Assembly (NCBI RefSeq): GCF_002835825.1
Contig: NZ_PIZH01000012.1
Coordinates: 1-14,123, forward strand
Length of the DNA stretch: 14,123 nt
Direction of reading: 5' to 3'
DNA from: Methanoregula sp.
GTDB lineage: Archaea > Halobacteriota > Methanomicrobia > Methanomicrobiales > Methanospirillaceae
Shown piece by piece: positions 7,124 to 14,123 of the stretch (within the stretch, counting starts at the first letter, position 1; each line of letters starts with the position of its first letter). The position numbers were made by a program, and so were the translations under genes. The notes beneath the pieces are model-generated. The model had not been told where the DNA came from, ran no database searches, and saw only the letters and a list, made by a program, of their open reading frames with translations.

Positions 7124-9154
7124 TTATTCCTCCGTAAATTTGCGTTTCATTCCGAATGGAACGTACCTGATGCCTCCACCTTTGTAGAACTTGGTGAAGA
7201 ATTCGACATAGTGCAAACGAATTGAGTGGAGACCCCCACCCAGGAGACCCAGTGCGACATTGAGCGTGTGGCCGAACAGGAAGATGACCAGCCCGACAAC
7301 GATCATCACGATGCCGACAATGGATAATTCTTTCATACCGGGACTGATGAACATCCCGATTGCCATATAGTTGACGACCATTGCGATCGCGACCGATGAG
7401 AGGCCGACCGCAACGAGACGTGCATAGGATAAAACATGAGAAATGATCGTGGGTAACTCGATTACTTCAAGAACCGAGTCCCGGGCGATGCAGATTACAC
7501 CGACAAGGATGAGTGCCGCCCCGATGAATGTGCCAAGGGTAAACCCTGCTGCAACAACCGGCAGCCCGGTGAGATCGGGCATATACGGCATTGCAACATT
7601 GGACCAGATCGCGACAAGGATACCCCACATGACGGCAAGCCAGCCGAAGTTAGCCATGACCGTCTTGGTCCGGTGTTCCCCGTGGTCCTGTTTTGCATGG
7701 TTATACATACCAAGAACACGGCCCAGCGTGATGTGCAGGATACCAATCCAGATAGCCATGATCATCAGTGCGGGAATTGCAGGCCCGTGCCCGCCGGCTT
7801 CCGTTGCCCCGATGAGCAGGTGACGGCTGGGCATGATGAACCCGGCGTACCCGTGGATCAGGTTCGGGACTCCGCCAAACCCGAGAACCCAGCCAACGAC
7901 CTGTGTAAGCTCGAAGCCGAGGAACTCGTTGAAGAGCAGGCCGAAGATGATGCTGGAGATGCTGGCGTTCCTGAGCACCTTCAAAAACATCTGTCCGTCT
8001 TCACCTTTCATCATCCTCTGCAGGCCAAGGCACATTGCCAGGAAAATCAGGCCATATCCGACATCCCCGACGATAATACCAAAGAAGACCGGGAACACGA
8101 TGGCAAGCATCAGTGTCGGATCAATCTCTGTGTACTTGGGCCGGGAATAAACGTCCATCAGCATCTGCGCAGGCTTTGCGAACTGCGGGTTGCTGTACTC
8201 AACCGGAACATTGTCGTGCTCCAGATCCATGGGCAGGACATCGACAAACACCCTGCCACCGGTTGCCTTCACGAGTGCAGCGCTGATCTCCTCCACTTTG
8301 TCGGAGGGGACCCAGCCTTCTGCAACAAAGGTCTGCTTCGTGGTTGCAAACCGGAGCGGTGCTTCTGACTTCTCGGCCTCTGCCCTGAGATACTCCTCGC
8401 AGGCCACCATGAACCCGGCATGTTGCTGCCGTACCGCGTCGAGTTTTGCCGAAAGACCGGCAATCTCCTTGTTCAGGGCTGCTGCCTGTTCAGTGTAAAA
8501 CCTGATGCGTTCCTGAGGGGAACCGGTCTCGTCAGGGATCTGGACTGACTGATATGCCGCTTCCTGCAGGGCCCGCTCGACCTCGCCCTTCTGCGCTGAC
8601 AGGGCAACGATGACAACGAAGTTCTTCTCCTTTCCCTTGACAAACTGCATCTCATTCGGGACGGAGAGGGAAACTTCCTTTGCAACATAGCCTGCGTAAA
8701 CGGTGAAATCGCGGTACCCGCGGTACACGGAAAGATCGGCCGGAATGTCCGCAAAAGGCGTGATCTCGGTGATCTTCTGCTCGAACTCCTTGACCTTGTT
8801 CTCGAGTTTTCCGCGTTTCTGAGTCAGTTCCTCGACTTCGTTTGCGAGGACCGGCAGTTCGCGCTCGATCCGTGCCTTCAGTTCGGCTCTTGTGCCGGAC
8901 TGTGCCGGATCCATGTCATCTGCATTGATGGAGACGGCATTCTCGATTGCCCGGATCTTCAGCAGATCGATGGATACTTCGCTTGCGCCTGAAAGAGGTG
9001 TGCCAATCTTAAAGCCCTCATACCCTGCTTTGCCGCCTTCAACATATTCCTCGATGTGGAACAGGTGGTGGCGGTAGAGCTCCGTCACAACGGGAGTCAT
9101 CTGGTCCCGTGATGCGGCGATGAGGAGCCGGCTCATCTGCTTAGGCTTTAACAT
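7124..9154 (-). CDS. ahaI: A-type ATP synthase subunit I (stator a subunit)
   Basis: Stator subunit that provides the ion half-channels and anchors the peripheral stalks. It has 676 aa: a cytoplasmic N-domain (about 1-340) with two coiled-coil arms (about 88-130 and 213-260), then a membrane domain of about eight helices (near 348-378, 395-415, 462-482, 500-520, 533-557, 568-600, 610-636). The conserved TEIDPT-AIVFPVFFGIIVGDVGYG block is at 342-368. The arginine thought to interact with the c-ring carboxylate is Arg579 (LSYARLVAVG), and the closing LHSIRLHYVEFFTKFYKGGG block is at 642-661. The start at 9154 overlaps ahaH by 14 nt and is supported by AAGGAG 7 nt upstream; a second Met at position 7 is less well placed. 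Confidence 0.97.
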   Translation of the reverse strand: MLKPKQMSRLLIAASRDQMTPVVTELYRHHLFHIEEYVEGGKAGYEGFKIGTPLSGASEVSIDLLKIRAIENAVSINADDMDPAQSGTRAELKARIERELPVLANEVEELTQKRGKLENKVKEFEQKITEITPFADIPADLSVYRGYRDFTVYAGYVAKEVSLSVPNEMQFVKGKEKNFVVIVALSAQKGEVERALQEAAYQSVQIPDETGSPQERIRFYTEQAAALNKEIAGLSAKLDAVRQQHAGFMVACEEYLRAEAEKSEAPLRFATTKQTFVAEGWVPSDKVEEISAALVKATGGRVFVDVLPMDLEHDNVPVEYSNPQFAKPAQMLMDVYSRPKYTEIDPTLMLAIVFPVFFGIIVGDVGYGLIFLAMCLGLQRMMKGEDGQMFLKVLRNASISSIIFGLLFNEFLGFELTQVVGWVLGFGGVPNLIHGYAGFIMPSRHLLIGATEAGGHGPAIPALMIMAIWIGILHITLGRVLGMYNHAKQDHGEHRTKTVMANFGWLAVMWGILVAIWSNVAMPYMPDLTGLPVVAAGFTLGTFIGAALILVGVICIARDSVLEVIELPTIISHVLSYARLVAVGLSSVAIAMVVNYMAIGMFISPGMKELSIVGIVMIVVGLVIFLFGHTLNVALGLLGGGLHSIRLHYVEFFTKFYKGGGIRYVPFGMKRKFTEE

Positions 9155-9470
9155 GCAGCTGCTCCTTAAACCGCAAAACCAGCAGCTGCACTGCCTTTGA
9201 GAGGTTCTGTTCCCCTTTTGCTTTCAGTGCTGCTGCGCGCTGATTGCCGCTTTTGATGATTTCAGCGTGCTTAAGTGCCGCCTGGTTCCGTGCTTCTTCC
9301 AGTTTCAGCTTTTTGTACTGTTCTGCATTGCTCTGCGCTTTGGTTACCAGATTATCCGCCTCAAGCTCGGCCTGGGAATGTCGCTGTTTCTTCTCTTCCT
9401 GGGCCTTGCTGATCGTGGACAGGTAGTCATTTTCAGCTTTCTTGATGTCGTTTAGGACCTCAGTTTTCAT
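9141..9470 (-). CDS. ahaH: A-type ATP synthase subunit H (peripheral stalk)
   Basis: Partner of subunit E in the peripheral stalk. It has 109 aa, almost entirely one charged helix (KAENDYLSTISKAQEEKKQR through about residue 90) with regular Ala and Lys/Glu spacing, expected of the right-handed coiled coil in this family. The C-terminal segment NLSKAVQLLVLRFKEQL (about 88-104) is amphipathic and likely docks on the head with subunit E. It is the first gene of the operon: ATG at 9468-9470 with GGAGGG about 4 nt upstream and a TATA box about 48 nt upstream. The 3' end overlaps ahaI by 14 nt in another frame. Identity rests on position and coiled-coil character more than on fixed motifs. Confidence 0.9.
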   Translation of the reverse strand: MKTEVLNDIKKAENDYLSTISKAQEEKKQRHSQAELEADNLVTKAQSNAEQYKKLKLEEARNQAALKHAEIIKSGNQRAAALKAKGEQNLSKAVQLLVLRFKEQLHVKA

Positions 9471-9514
9471 CCAACCCTCCTCTCACGGCAAGTACAATAA
9501 TAGGTAAAAAAAGC

Positions 9515-9522
9515 CATATATG
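9515..9522 (-). promoter_or_regulatory. TATA box of the ahaHIKECFABD-pgk operon
   Basis: The sequence CATATATG on the minus strand is centred about 48 nt before the ahaH ATG. The expected start site, about 25 nt downstream (near 9491-9496), leaves a 5' leader of about 22 nt with room for the ribosome-binding site. It is the only good TATA-like element close to ahaH. The start site is inferred from geometry, not observed. Confidence 0.65.
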
Positions 9523-9526
9523 TATT

Positions 9527-9555
9527 GCTATTTTGCTGGAGAAGACGAAAATAGC
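9527..9555. repeat. 8-bp perfect inverted repeat upstream of the TATA box (candidate operator)
   Basis: GCTATTTT at 9527-9534 is matched by AAAATAGC at 9548-9555, with a 13-bp spacer. The half-sites are 21 bp apart, two turns of the helix, so both face the same side of the DNA. The TATA-proximal arm lies 4 bp from the TATA box, over the position where TFB would bind. This is the layout of a dimeric regulator's site; the regulator is unknown. Confidence 0.5.
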
Positions 9556-9571
9556 GTTTTATTGTCTTTTT

Positions 9572-9586
9572 ATCGCAAACAATCGC
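9572..9586. repeat. Short direct repeats with one-helix-turn spacing
   Basis: ATCGC occurs at 9572-9576 and again at 9582-9586, exactly 10 bp apart, embedded in ATTGT (9561-9565) and ACAAT (9579-9583), which form a 5-bp inverted repeat. These lie just upstream of the candidate operator. The elements are short enough to be chance, though the regular spacing in a promoter region is suggestive. Confidence 0.25.
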
Positions 9587-9659
9587 TGGGGATTTTTATT
9601 TCGCCCGCTGGACGGGAATCCGGGGTCACTCCCGCGCCGGCGTTGTTAATGGATCGCGG

Positions 9660-10127
9660 CTAACTGGTTAATATCCGGAAATTGACATACCGGTGCGTGG
9701 CACCCTCCGGCAGGTCCATGATCTCAACACCCTCCGGGTGGGCCCTGAGCACAATTCCGGCAAGCTCGTCGCTGGAGCAGACCAGGTGTTGCTCCGGGTG
9801 GGTCCCCCGCCGGATCGAGCAGCTGGTCGTGATGAGCGGGCCGACCGACACCAGGTACGAGAACCGTTTCGAGCCCGGGTGGTCCTTTGGCAAGACGATC
9901 AGGGGCATCCGGTACGTCCTGACGAACTCGGCAAGCATGAACGCCGGTTCCATGGCCCCGCCTTCAGGGGCAGAAACGGCAATGAGGTCACCCGGTTCAA
10001 CGGTCTGGCTGTACTCCTTGTCCATAGTCTCGATGCGAAGGGCAAAGAGAGAGCCGGCCCTTGTCACCAGCAGAAAAGAGCGGGTGCCGGAGATGAGCAG
10101 GAACTCATCCTTGAGCGGCACGATCAT
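9660..10127 (-). CDS. Conserved-looking hypothetical protein, 155 aa
   Basis: I do not recognise this family. The 155-aa protein looks like a soluble alpha/beta protein rich in short strands (FLLISGTRSFLLVTRAG at 9-25, LIVLP at 76-80, VEIMDLP at 134-140), with no signal peptide or membrane helix. The strongest-looking block is FSYLVSVGPLITTSCSIRRG near 89-108, with His110, His114 and two cysteines (Cys103, Cys117). It starts 4 nt after the zinc-ribbon gene, so the two are probably co-transcribed. No good ribosome-binding site precedes the ATG at 10127, which suggests coupled translation; a GTG two codons in is an alternative. Codon use and GC-rich third positions resemble the neighbours, supporting a real gene. 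Confidence 0.8.
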   Translation of the reverse strand: MIVPLKDEFLLISGTRSFLLVTRAGSLFALRIETMDKEYSQTVEPGDLIAVSAPEGGAMEPAFMLAEFVRTYRMPLIVLPKDHPGSKRFSYLVSVGPLITTSCSIRRGTHPEQHLVCSSDELAGIVLRAHPEGVEIMDLPEGATHRYVNFRILTS

Positions 10128-10131
10128 GGTA

Positions 10132-10290
10132 TCAGAGTGCGATTACGTCCTCGGACTGGCAGCTTGCACAGACGGGCTTCTTGCTGATGCTCTCGAACTT
10201 CTCACCGCATTCATTGCAGCGGTACTTCTTTCCCTTGACCCGCTCATCGAAATTCAGGTCCCCGGTGGGGCCTCCGCCAACAGTACACAC
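10132..10290 (-). CDS. Small zinc-ribbon protein, 52 aa, GTG start
   Basis: This short gene starts at GTG (10290) behind a strong ribosome-binding site, GAGGTGA at 10297-10303, 6 nt upstream, and ends at TGA (10132-10134). The product opens MCTVGGGPTG and contains KYRCNECGEKF (Cys25, Cys28) and KPVCASC (Cys41, Cys44), a four-cysteine zinc ribbon of the sort seen in rubredoxin-like and FmdB-like small archaeal proteins. No other domain fits in 52 aa. Its partner may be the 155-aa protein encoded 4 nt downstream, or nucleic acid; neither can be told from the sequence. The cysteine spacing and ribosome-binding site make the gene convincing; the function is unknown. Confidence 0.8.
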   Translation of the reverse strand: MCTVGGGPTGDLNFDERVKGKKYRCNECGEKFESISKKPVCASCQSEDVIAL

Positions 10291-10334
10291 GTTCGTTCAC
10301 CTCACTACGACATCTCCACGCAAAGGCTTAAGGC

Positions 10335-10343
10335 TATCTTTTA
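10335..10343 (-). promoter_or_regulatory. Possible weak TATA box for the zinc-ribbon/155-aa unit
   Basis: The minus strand reads TAAAAGATA here, centred about 49 nt before the GTG at 10290, the same distance as the TATA box of the ATP synthase operon. It is a poor match to the archaeal consensus, and read-through from the secretion genes 89 nt upstream is an alternative source of transcript. Confidence 0.3.
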
Positions 10344-10379
10344 CTGTTCCCGGCACACTTTCCACACTACCGGGGGATC

Positions 10380-12308
10380 TCACACAAGGATGACATTGAA
10401 GGTCACGAGCGCGATTACCAGGAGCACACAGGAGTGCTTGACTCCCGCTGCAACAGACGACTCGCCCATCTGCCCGGCGATCAGGCCGGAGAAGAGCGCC
10501 TGCATGAGGCAGGCGTGGTACAGGATACGGGCAAAGGTTGCCAGAGGGATGGACCCGAAGCTCGATATGGATCCCGCAGTGGAAAGTCCCTGGGTATTAA
10601 TATCGGCAAGGATGGGGAGGAACTGCATGGTGAGGACGGCAACGACGAAGAGGAAGACGAAGAACGAGAGGTACACGATTGCCGTGTAGATGAACATCTC
10701 CGTAAGCCGCTCCTTTTTCAAAGCCTCGCTCATCTTTGCATCGCTCGATGCGATCGAGAGCACCTCGCTGATCTGGCCGCTCATCTCGCTCGCCTTCGTA
10801 ATCAGCGTCACGGTCCGGGCAATTGCCGGCGTGCTGACCCGTTGTTCAAACCGGACCAGCGCCTCGGTGAAGTTCGCCCCCCAGTCCATATCTCGTTTGA
10901 TCCGCCGGATTTCGTAGCTGAGCAGCCCGAGGTTCGTGTTCACCATGATGGCAATGGCCTGGGCGATGGTGAGGCCGACCTGGTTGATCCCGGACAGCCG
11001 TTCAAGGAAATCAGGGACAAGGGACTGGATACCGAGGACTTTCCTCGACCAGATCTCATAAAAGATCGCGTACGGGATGAGAATGATGAGGATGGCAAGG
11101 ACGATATGATCATCAACGACACCGAGATAGACATCGATGTCCCGGTACAGGGGGACACGCAGGAGCACCGATGCGATGTACAGGATCGCGATCGGGACGG
11201 TGATATACAGCGTGTGGTCGACATTGGTGATGAAGCTCTCAAGAGGGTGGCGGATATGGTCGGCAATGGCGCGGATGCGGTCATATTTCTTCAGCTGATC
11301 GAACTGGTGTGCCTCGTCCTCCTTATTGACGATAGTGATGTCCGGGTAGGCATGCAGCCATTTTATCGTGGTGTACCGCTCCGTATTCTCAGCCTTGATG
11401 GAGATCAGGTCGATCAGGACGATAAATATCAGGGACCCGATGGGCATGACTGCATAGGTGACGAGCGAGAGCTGGAGCACGGCTGAGCCGCCGGTCATCC
11501 CCATGACCACCATGATGATGATAAGGAAGAGCGGCCCGGCGACAAAGAGCGTGACATAGCCTTCAGCAACAAGCGAGAGGACGTTTAAGAACTGCTTCTG
11601 CTCAAAGCGGGCTTCCTCCTGGTACATCCGGACCCTCATGGAGAGGAACTCCCCCATGTCCCCGCCGCCATCGATGATGGAAAGGAGATCCTCTAAGAAG
11701 AGCTTGAGTTTTTCCGATGGCGTTGTCTCGGAGAGGTGTCGGATCGCCGTGACAACATCGTACCCGAAGAAATCCGCGTCCCGCACGATCTGGCGGAACT
11801 CCAGGGCAACCTCGCCGTAGATATCCGCACGCTCCGAGAGGGACTGGAAGATGGGCATCAGCTGGGCGCCGCCTTTCCGCATCGCGTACATGTACGCCAC
11901 CGCGTTGTGGAGGGTCAGGTTGATCTTGATCGCCCGGTTCGTCTTCTCGATGCCCGGTATCCTTATCAGGAGGGCGAAGCCGAGGTATGCACCAATCACA
12001 AACGAGAGGATGAGGATGGTGACGGCAAGGATTTCTGCTGGCAGCTGACCGCTGAAGAAGGTGGGCATCTGGAGCCCGAAAACATTGCTGATACCAATGC
12101 GTCCTTGCAGGGACGGCAGAGTAAAGGAGAGGCTGGAAACGAACCCGAGAGCGGCAAAGGCGAACCCGGCAAGGAGGGAGATCTTCACTGAACGCCAGAC
12201 ATACTGCTCGGGTGTCATACCGATCCGGGCGGAGATCATGTCGGCATGGAGACTATTAAACCGGACCGGATCACGCCTGACCCACTGGGAGATAACGTTC
12301 CGAAGCAT
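10380..12308 (-). CDS. Type II/IV secretion membrane platform protein (TadC/GspF/PilC family)
   Basis: Integral membrane platform that sits over the hexameric ATPase and drives pilin assembly. It has 642 aa and about nine membrane helices (near 43-62, 93-115, 249-270, 281-303, 369-388, 402-420, 541-563, 590-613, 623-641). Two cytoplasmic F-domains fit near 130-250 and 430-540. Each carries the family's helical-bundle pattern: LFLEDLLSIIDGGGDMGEFL at 203-222 in the first, LITKASEMSGQISEVLSIAS at 502-521 in the second. The duplicated layout is typical of archaeal versions. The start overlaps the ATPase stop by one base (TAATG), so the two are translationally coupled. No archaellum genes (arlB-arlH) are adjacent, which favours a pilus system over an archaellum, though the sequence alone cannot exclude ArlJ. 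Confidence 0.9.
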   Translation of the reverse strand: MLRNVISQWVRRDPVRFNSLHADMISARIGMTPEQYVWRSVKISLLAGFAFAALGFVSSLSFTLPSLQGRIGISNVFGLQMPTFFSGQLPAEILAVTILILSFVIGAYLGFALLIRIPGIEKTNRAIKINLTLHNAVAYMYAMRKGGAQLMPIFQSLSERADIYGEVALEFRQIVRDADFFGYDVVTAIRHLSETTPSEKLKLFLEDLLSIIDGGGDMGEFLSMRVRMYQEEARFEQKQFLNVLSLVAEGYVTLFVAGPLFLIIIMVVMGMTGGSAVLQLSLVTYAVMPIGSLIFIVLIDLISIKAENTERYTTIKWLHAYPDITIVNKEDEAHQFDQLKKYDRIRAIADHIRHPLESFITNVDHTLYITVPIAILYIASVLLRVPLYRDIDVYLGVVDDHIVLAILIILIPYAIFYEIWSRKVLGIQSLVPDFLERLSGINQVGLTIAQAIAIMVNTNLGLLSYEIRRIKRDMDWGANFTEALVRFEQRVSTPAIARTVTLITKASEMSGQISEVLSIASSDAKMSEALKKERLTEMFIYTAIVYLSFFVFLFVVAVLTMQFLPILADINTQGLSTAGSISSFGSIPLATFARILYHACLMQALFSGLIAGQMGESSVAAGVKHSCVLLVIALVTFNVILV

Positions 12309-14053
12309 TAGCCGATTACCTTGCGGAGGTCTTCGATATTCTCCAGGACATTCTTTTTGTCGATATAATAAGCATGGAAGAGCGAAGCAACGGAGATGTA
12401 ATCCCGGATACCCTGTTTCATCATGGCTGAAAGGATCGATTTACGGATGCTGATCTCGCTCTCCATCACCTCGCGGGTCCAGCCACGCCGCTCTGCGATG
12501 TCCATGTACACCTGCGATCTCCCGGTGTAGGTGATGATATCGTGCACAGGATCGTACACAAAGACGTTGTTGACGCGGAGATTACCCGAGGAGGGATCTA
12601 TCCCGGCAATCTCAACGATCTCCTGGGCACGGCGGACCCGTTCGGTTCCATGGTAGATGAGCCCCTGGACGCTGACGATGTTCAAGGCCTGCATCATGTT
12701 CCTTGGCACATTGAGGGGTTCGCTCTCCAGACGGTGGATGGCGGCATCGACACTGCCGCCGTGCATGGTCGAGAAGGTTGTGTGGCCGGTGTTCATGGCC
12801 TGGAAGAGCGTCTGGGCTTCCTTGCCACGGACTTCACCCACAAGGATGAACTCCGGGCGCTGCCGCATCGCAGCCCTCAGCAGGTCGAACATGTTGATGG
12901 CATTTCCCCCCTCGGTCAGTGCTTCGCGGGTCACGCTTGCGATCCAGTTGTCATGGAAGAGCGTGATCTCACGGGTGTCCTCGATGCTGACCACCTTTGC
13001 CACGGGGGGGATGAAGAGCGAGACCGCGTTTAAGGAGGTTGTCTTGCCCGATGCCGTTCCCCCGATAAAGAGGAGGCTCTTGTTGTTCTCGATGGCCATC
13101 CAGAAATAGACCAGTGCTTCGGCATTGAACGTCCCGTTCTCCAGCAGCTCAACAGGAGAGAACGGCTCTTCCCGGAACTTACGGATCGTGAAGGATGTGC
13201 CCCTTGTCGTCACTTCCGTCCCGAACGTCAGCTGGAGACGGGACCCGTCGGGGAGGGTGGCATCGATCATCGGTGCGCCGGTGGAGATATGCTTGCCGGA
13301 CCGCTGCGCAAGCGTGATGGCAAGGGAGTTGAGGATGTCCGGTTCGAAAGCAATGTTGGTCTTGATATTCCGGTACCTCCGGTGGTAGAGAAAGATGGGG
13401 ATCCGGTTACCATCGCAGGAAATATCCTCCAGCTGCGGATCCTTCATCAGCGGATCGAGACGCGACCAGCCGATGTAGTTCCGGATCAGGAAATACTGGA
13501 TCTTGAACCGGGTCGGGGGTTCAAGGATAATCCCATAATCCACGACCAGCGCGTTCATCTTCTCAAGCAGGAGGTGTTTCCGGTCTCTCCGGATCTCATC
13601 CGAGGTGAGGATCAGCACATCGCGGAGATCCTCGTGCAGGCGCTCGAGCAGTTCGTACTCGAAATCGGAGAGCGTGGGTTCGAAGAGGAGGTACTCGTCC
13701 TGGTTTGTCCGCTTGTTGTGGCCGATGACAACCAGCGAGCAGCCCTGCTCAACCCAGTACTGGTCAACTGCCTCGTAGGTCTCCGGCACCCGTGCCTCTA
13801 CGAGCGTCCCATGCTGCTCGAAGTCATACTCCTCGACCGGTGCCTTGTCGCTGCCCTTTTCGAGCGAGAGGAGCCGGCGGATCGAGAGGCCGGACTTCTT
13901 TCCCGTTGCTCCGGGTGCAGCGGCATCCCCGCTGGTCGCAGGCGCCTGTTTCCCGGTTCCGCTCCCGGTCACGGCACCCCCATCTGCCGGTGATCCGGGC
14001 TGCGTTCCGGTCTCGACTCGTTTACGGGATTTGATGAGGTCTCCCAGTCCCAT
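12308..14053 (-). CDS. Type II/IV secretion system ATPase (TadA/GspE/PilB family)
   Basis: Cytoplasmic hexameric ATPase that powers assembly of a type IV pilus-like filament. It has 581 aa. Residues about 15-55 are a Gly/Ala/Pro/Thr-rich low-complexity linker. An N-terminal domain (about 75-240) leads into the ATPase core: Walker A GGTASGKTT at 331-339, Asp box SIEDTRE at 356-362, Walker B EFILVGEVRG at 401-410 with Glu407, and His box TGHTTFSTMHGG at 422-433. All catalytic elements are intact. A helical tail follows to residue 581. ATG at 14053 is preceded by GAGGGAG about 10 nt upstream. The linker is disordered-looking and may tether the N-terminal peptide. The platform gene follows with a one-base overlap, making a two-gene motor unit; pilin genes are not in view. 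Confidence 0.93.
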   Translation of the reverse strand: MGLGDLIKSRKRVETGTQPGSPADGGAVTGSGTGKQAPATSGDAAAPGATGKKSGLSIRRLLSLEKGSDKAPVEEYDFEQHGTLVEARVPETYEAVDQYWVEQGCSLVVIGHNKRTNQDEYLLFEPTLSDFEYELLERLHEDLRDVLILTSDEIRRDRKHLLLEKMNALVVDYGIILEPPTRFKIQYFLIRNYIGWSRLDPLMKDPQLEDISCDGNRIPIFLYHRRYRNIKTNIAFEPDILNSLAITLAQRSGKHISTGAPMIDATLPDGSRLQLTFGTEVTTRGTSFTIRKFREEPFSPVELLENGTFNAEALVYFWMAIENNKSLLFIGGTASGKTTSLNAVSLFIPPVAKVVSIEDTREITLFHDNWIASVTREALTEGGNAINMFDLLRAAMRQRPEFILVGEVRGKEAQTLFQAMNTGHTTFSTMHGGSVDAAIHRLESEPLNVPRNMMQALNIVSVQGLIYHGTERVRRAQEIVEIAGIDPSSGNLRVNNVFVYDPVHDIITYTGRSQVYMDIAERRGWTREVMESEISIRKSILSAMMKQGIRDYISVASLFHAYYIDKKNVLENIEDLRKVIG

Positions 14054-14110
14054 ACTCCACGATCTCCCTCTAAAAGATACTGGTGTTCCGATGTATAGTT
14101 CGTGAGATCA

Positions 14111-14120
14111 AATTATATAA
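14111..14120 (-). promoter_or_regulatory. TATA box for the secretion ATPase/platform genes
   Basis: The minus strand reads TTATATAATT, an excellent archaeal TATA element centred about 62 nt before the ATG at 14053. Predicted initiation near 14090 leaves a leader of about 35 nt with its GAGGGAG ribosome-binding site. Because the core TTATATAA is palindromic, it could also serve a plus-strand gene beyond the window edge. Confidence 0.55.
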
Positions 14121-14123
14121 GGG

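Larger units (their letters stand above)
9471..9659 (-). promoter_or_regulatory. Intergenic control region of the ATP synthase operon
   Basis: This 189-nt gap separates the 155-aa gene from ahaH, and its middle is much richer in A/T than the coding sequence around it. From the ahaH side it holds a ribosome-binding site (GGAGGG, next to the ATG), a TATA box, a T7 tract on the transcribed strand between the TATA box and the expected start site, an inverted repeat, and a pair of GCGAT direct repeats. Nearest the upstream gene are two small GC hairpins (9604-9616 and 9621-9634, 4-bp arms) that could lie at the 3' end of that gene's transcript. No open reading frame of note is present. Confidence 0.7.

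Noticed and set aside
10349..10374. CCCGG...CCGGG stem just after the platform gene as a terminator
   Set aside because: The stem is only 5-7 bp with a 12-16-nt loop and no following T-run on the transcribed strand; too weak to annotate.
10434..11486. 350-aa plus-strand open frame opposite the platform gene
   Set aside because: The translation is dominated by Asp, Glu, Arg and Gly, as expected of the complement of a hydrophobic membrane-protein gene; no start signal or domain.
13289..13993. 234-aa plus-strand open frame opposite the secretion ATPase
   Set aside because: Antisense shadow; the minus-strand frame has all four ATPase motifs.
12308..14053. Archaellum motor (arlI/arlJ) as the identity of the secretion pair
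   Set aside because: The domain families are shared, but no arlB-arlH gene is adjacent and the ATPase N-terminal linker gives no specific support, so only the family-level name is used.

Overview
This window reads as a piece of a methanogenic euryarchaeon, most likely from the order Methanomicrobiales (Methanoregula or Methanosphaerula type). That placement is inferred from three things: the complete archaeal-type A1AO ATP synthase cluster, archaeal promoter geometry (TATA boxes about 50-60 nt upstream of start codons), and an archaeal-type phosphoglycerate kinase. No tree or search was run. Every supportable gene lies on the minus strand, so transcription runs from high to low coordinates.

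Reading in that direction, the first block (14123 to 10380) is a TATA-like promoter followed by a two-gene unit. It encodes a type II/IV secretion ATPase (TadA/GspE/PilB type, 581 aa) and its polytopic membrane platform partner (TadC/GspF/PilC type, 642 aa), joined by a TAATG stop-start overlap. No pilin, peptidase or archaellum gene is visible beside them. This is probably the motor of an archaeal type IV pilus-like structure.

The second block (10290 to 9660) holds a 52-aa zinc-ribbon protein starting at GTG, then, 4 nt later, an unrecognised 155-aa protein. A 189-nt intergenic region (9471-9659) follows. It contains a clear TATA box and an 8-bp perfect inverted repeat whose arms are spaced 21 bp apart, directly upstream of the TATA box. 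This looks like a regulatory site for the ATP synthase operon.

The third block (9470 to 3) is the operon ahaH-I-K-E-C-F-A-B-D-pgk. The rotor/stator membrane genes (H, I, K), the peripheral and central stalk genes (E, C, F), the catalytic and regulatory subunits (A, B) and the central rotor shaft (D) are all intact and tightly packed, with overlaps or gaps of at most 12 nt. Together they make the enzyme that turns the ion gradient from methanogenesis into ATP. The ahaG gene that ends the Methanosarcina operon is absent. A phosphoglycerate kinase gene begins 20 nt after ahaD instead.

The most unusual points are: (1) the pgk reading frame stops at a TAG about 45 residues before the family's usual end, and the next two bases, GG, fit the glycine expected there in a full-length protein; (2) an imperfect 15-bp tandem duplication in the first codons of ahaA that accounts for an extended N-terminus; (3) a second carboxylate (Glu43) in the c subunit AhaK at the usual ion-site glutamine position; (4) the inverted repeat at the operon promoter. 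No mobile element, CRISPR array, tRNA or rRNA was seen.
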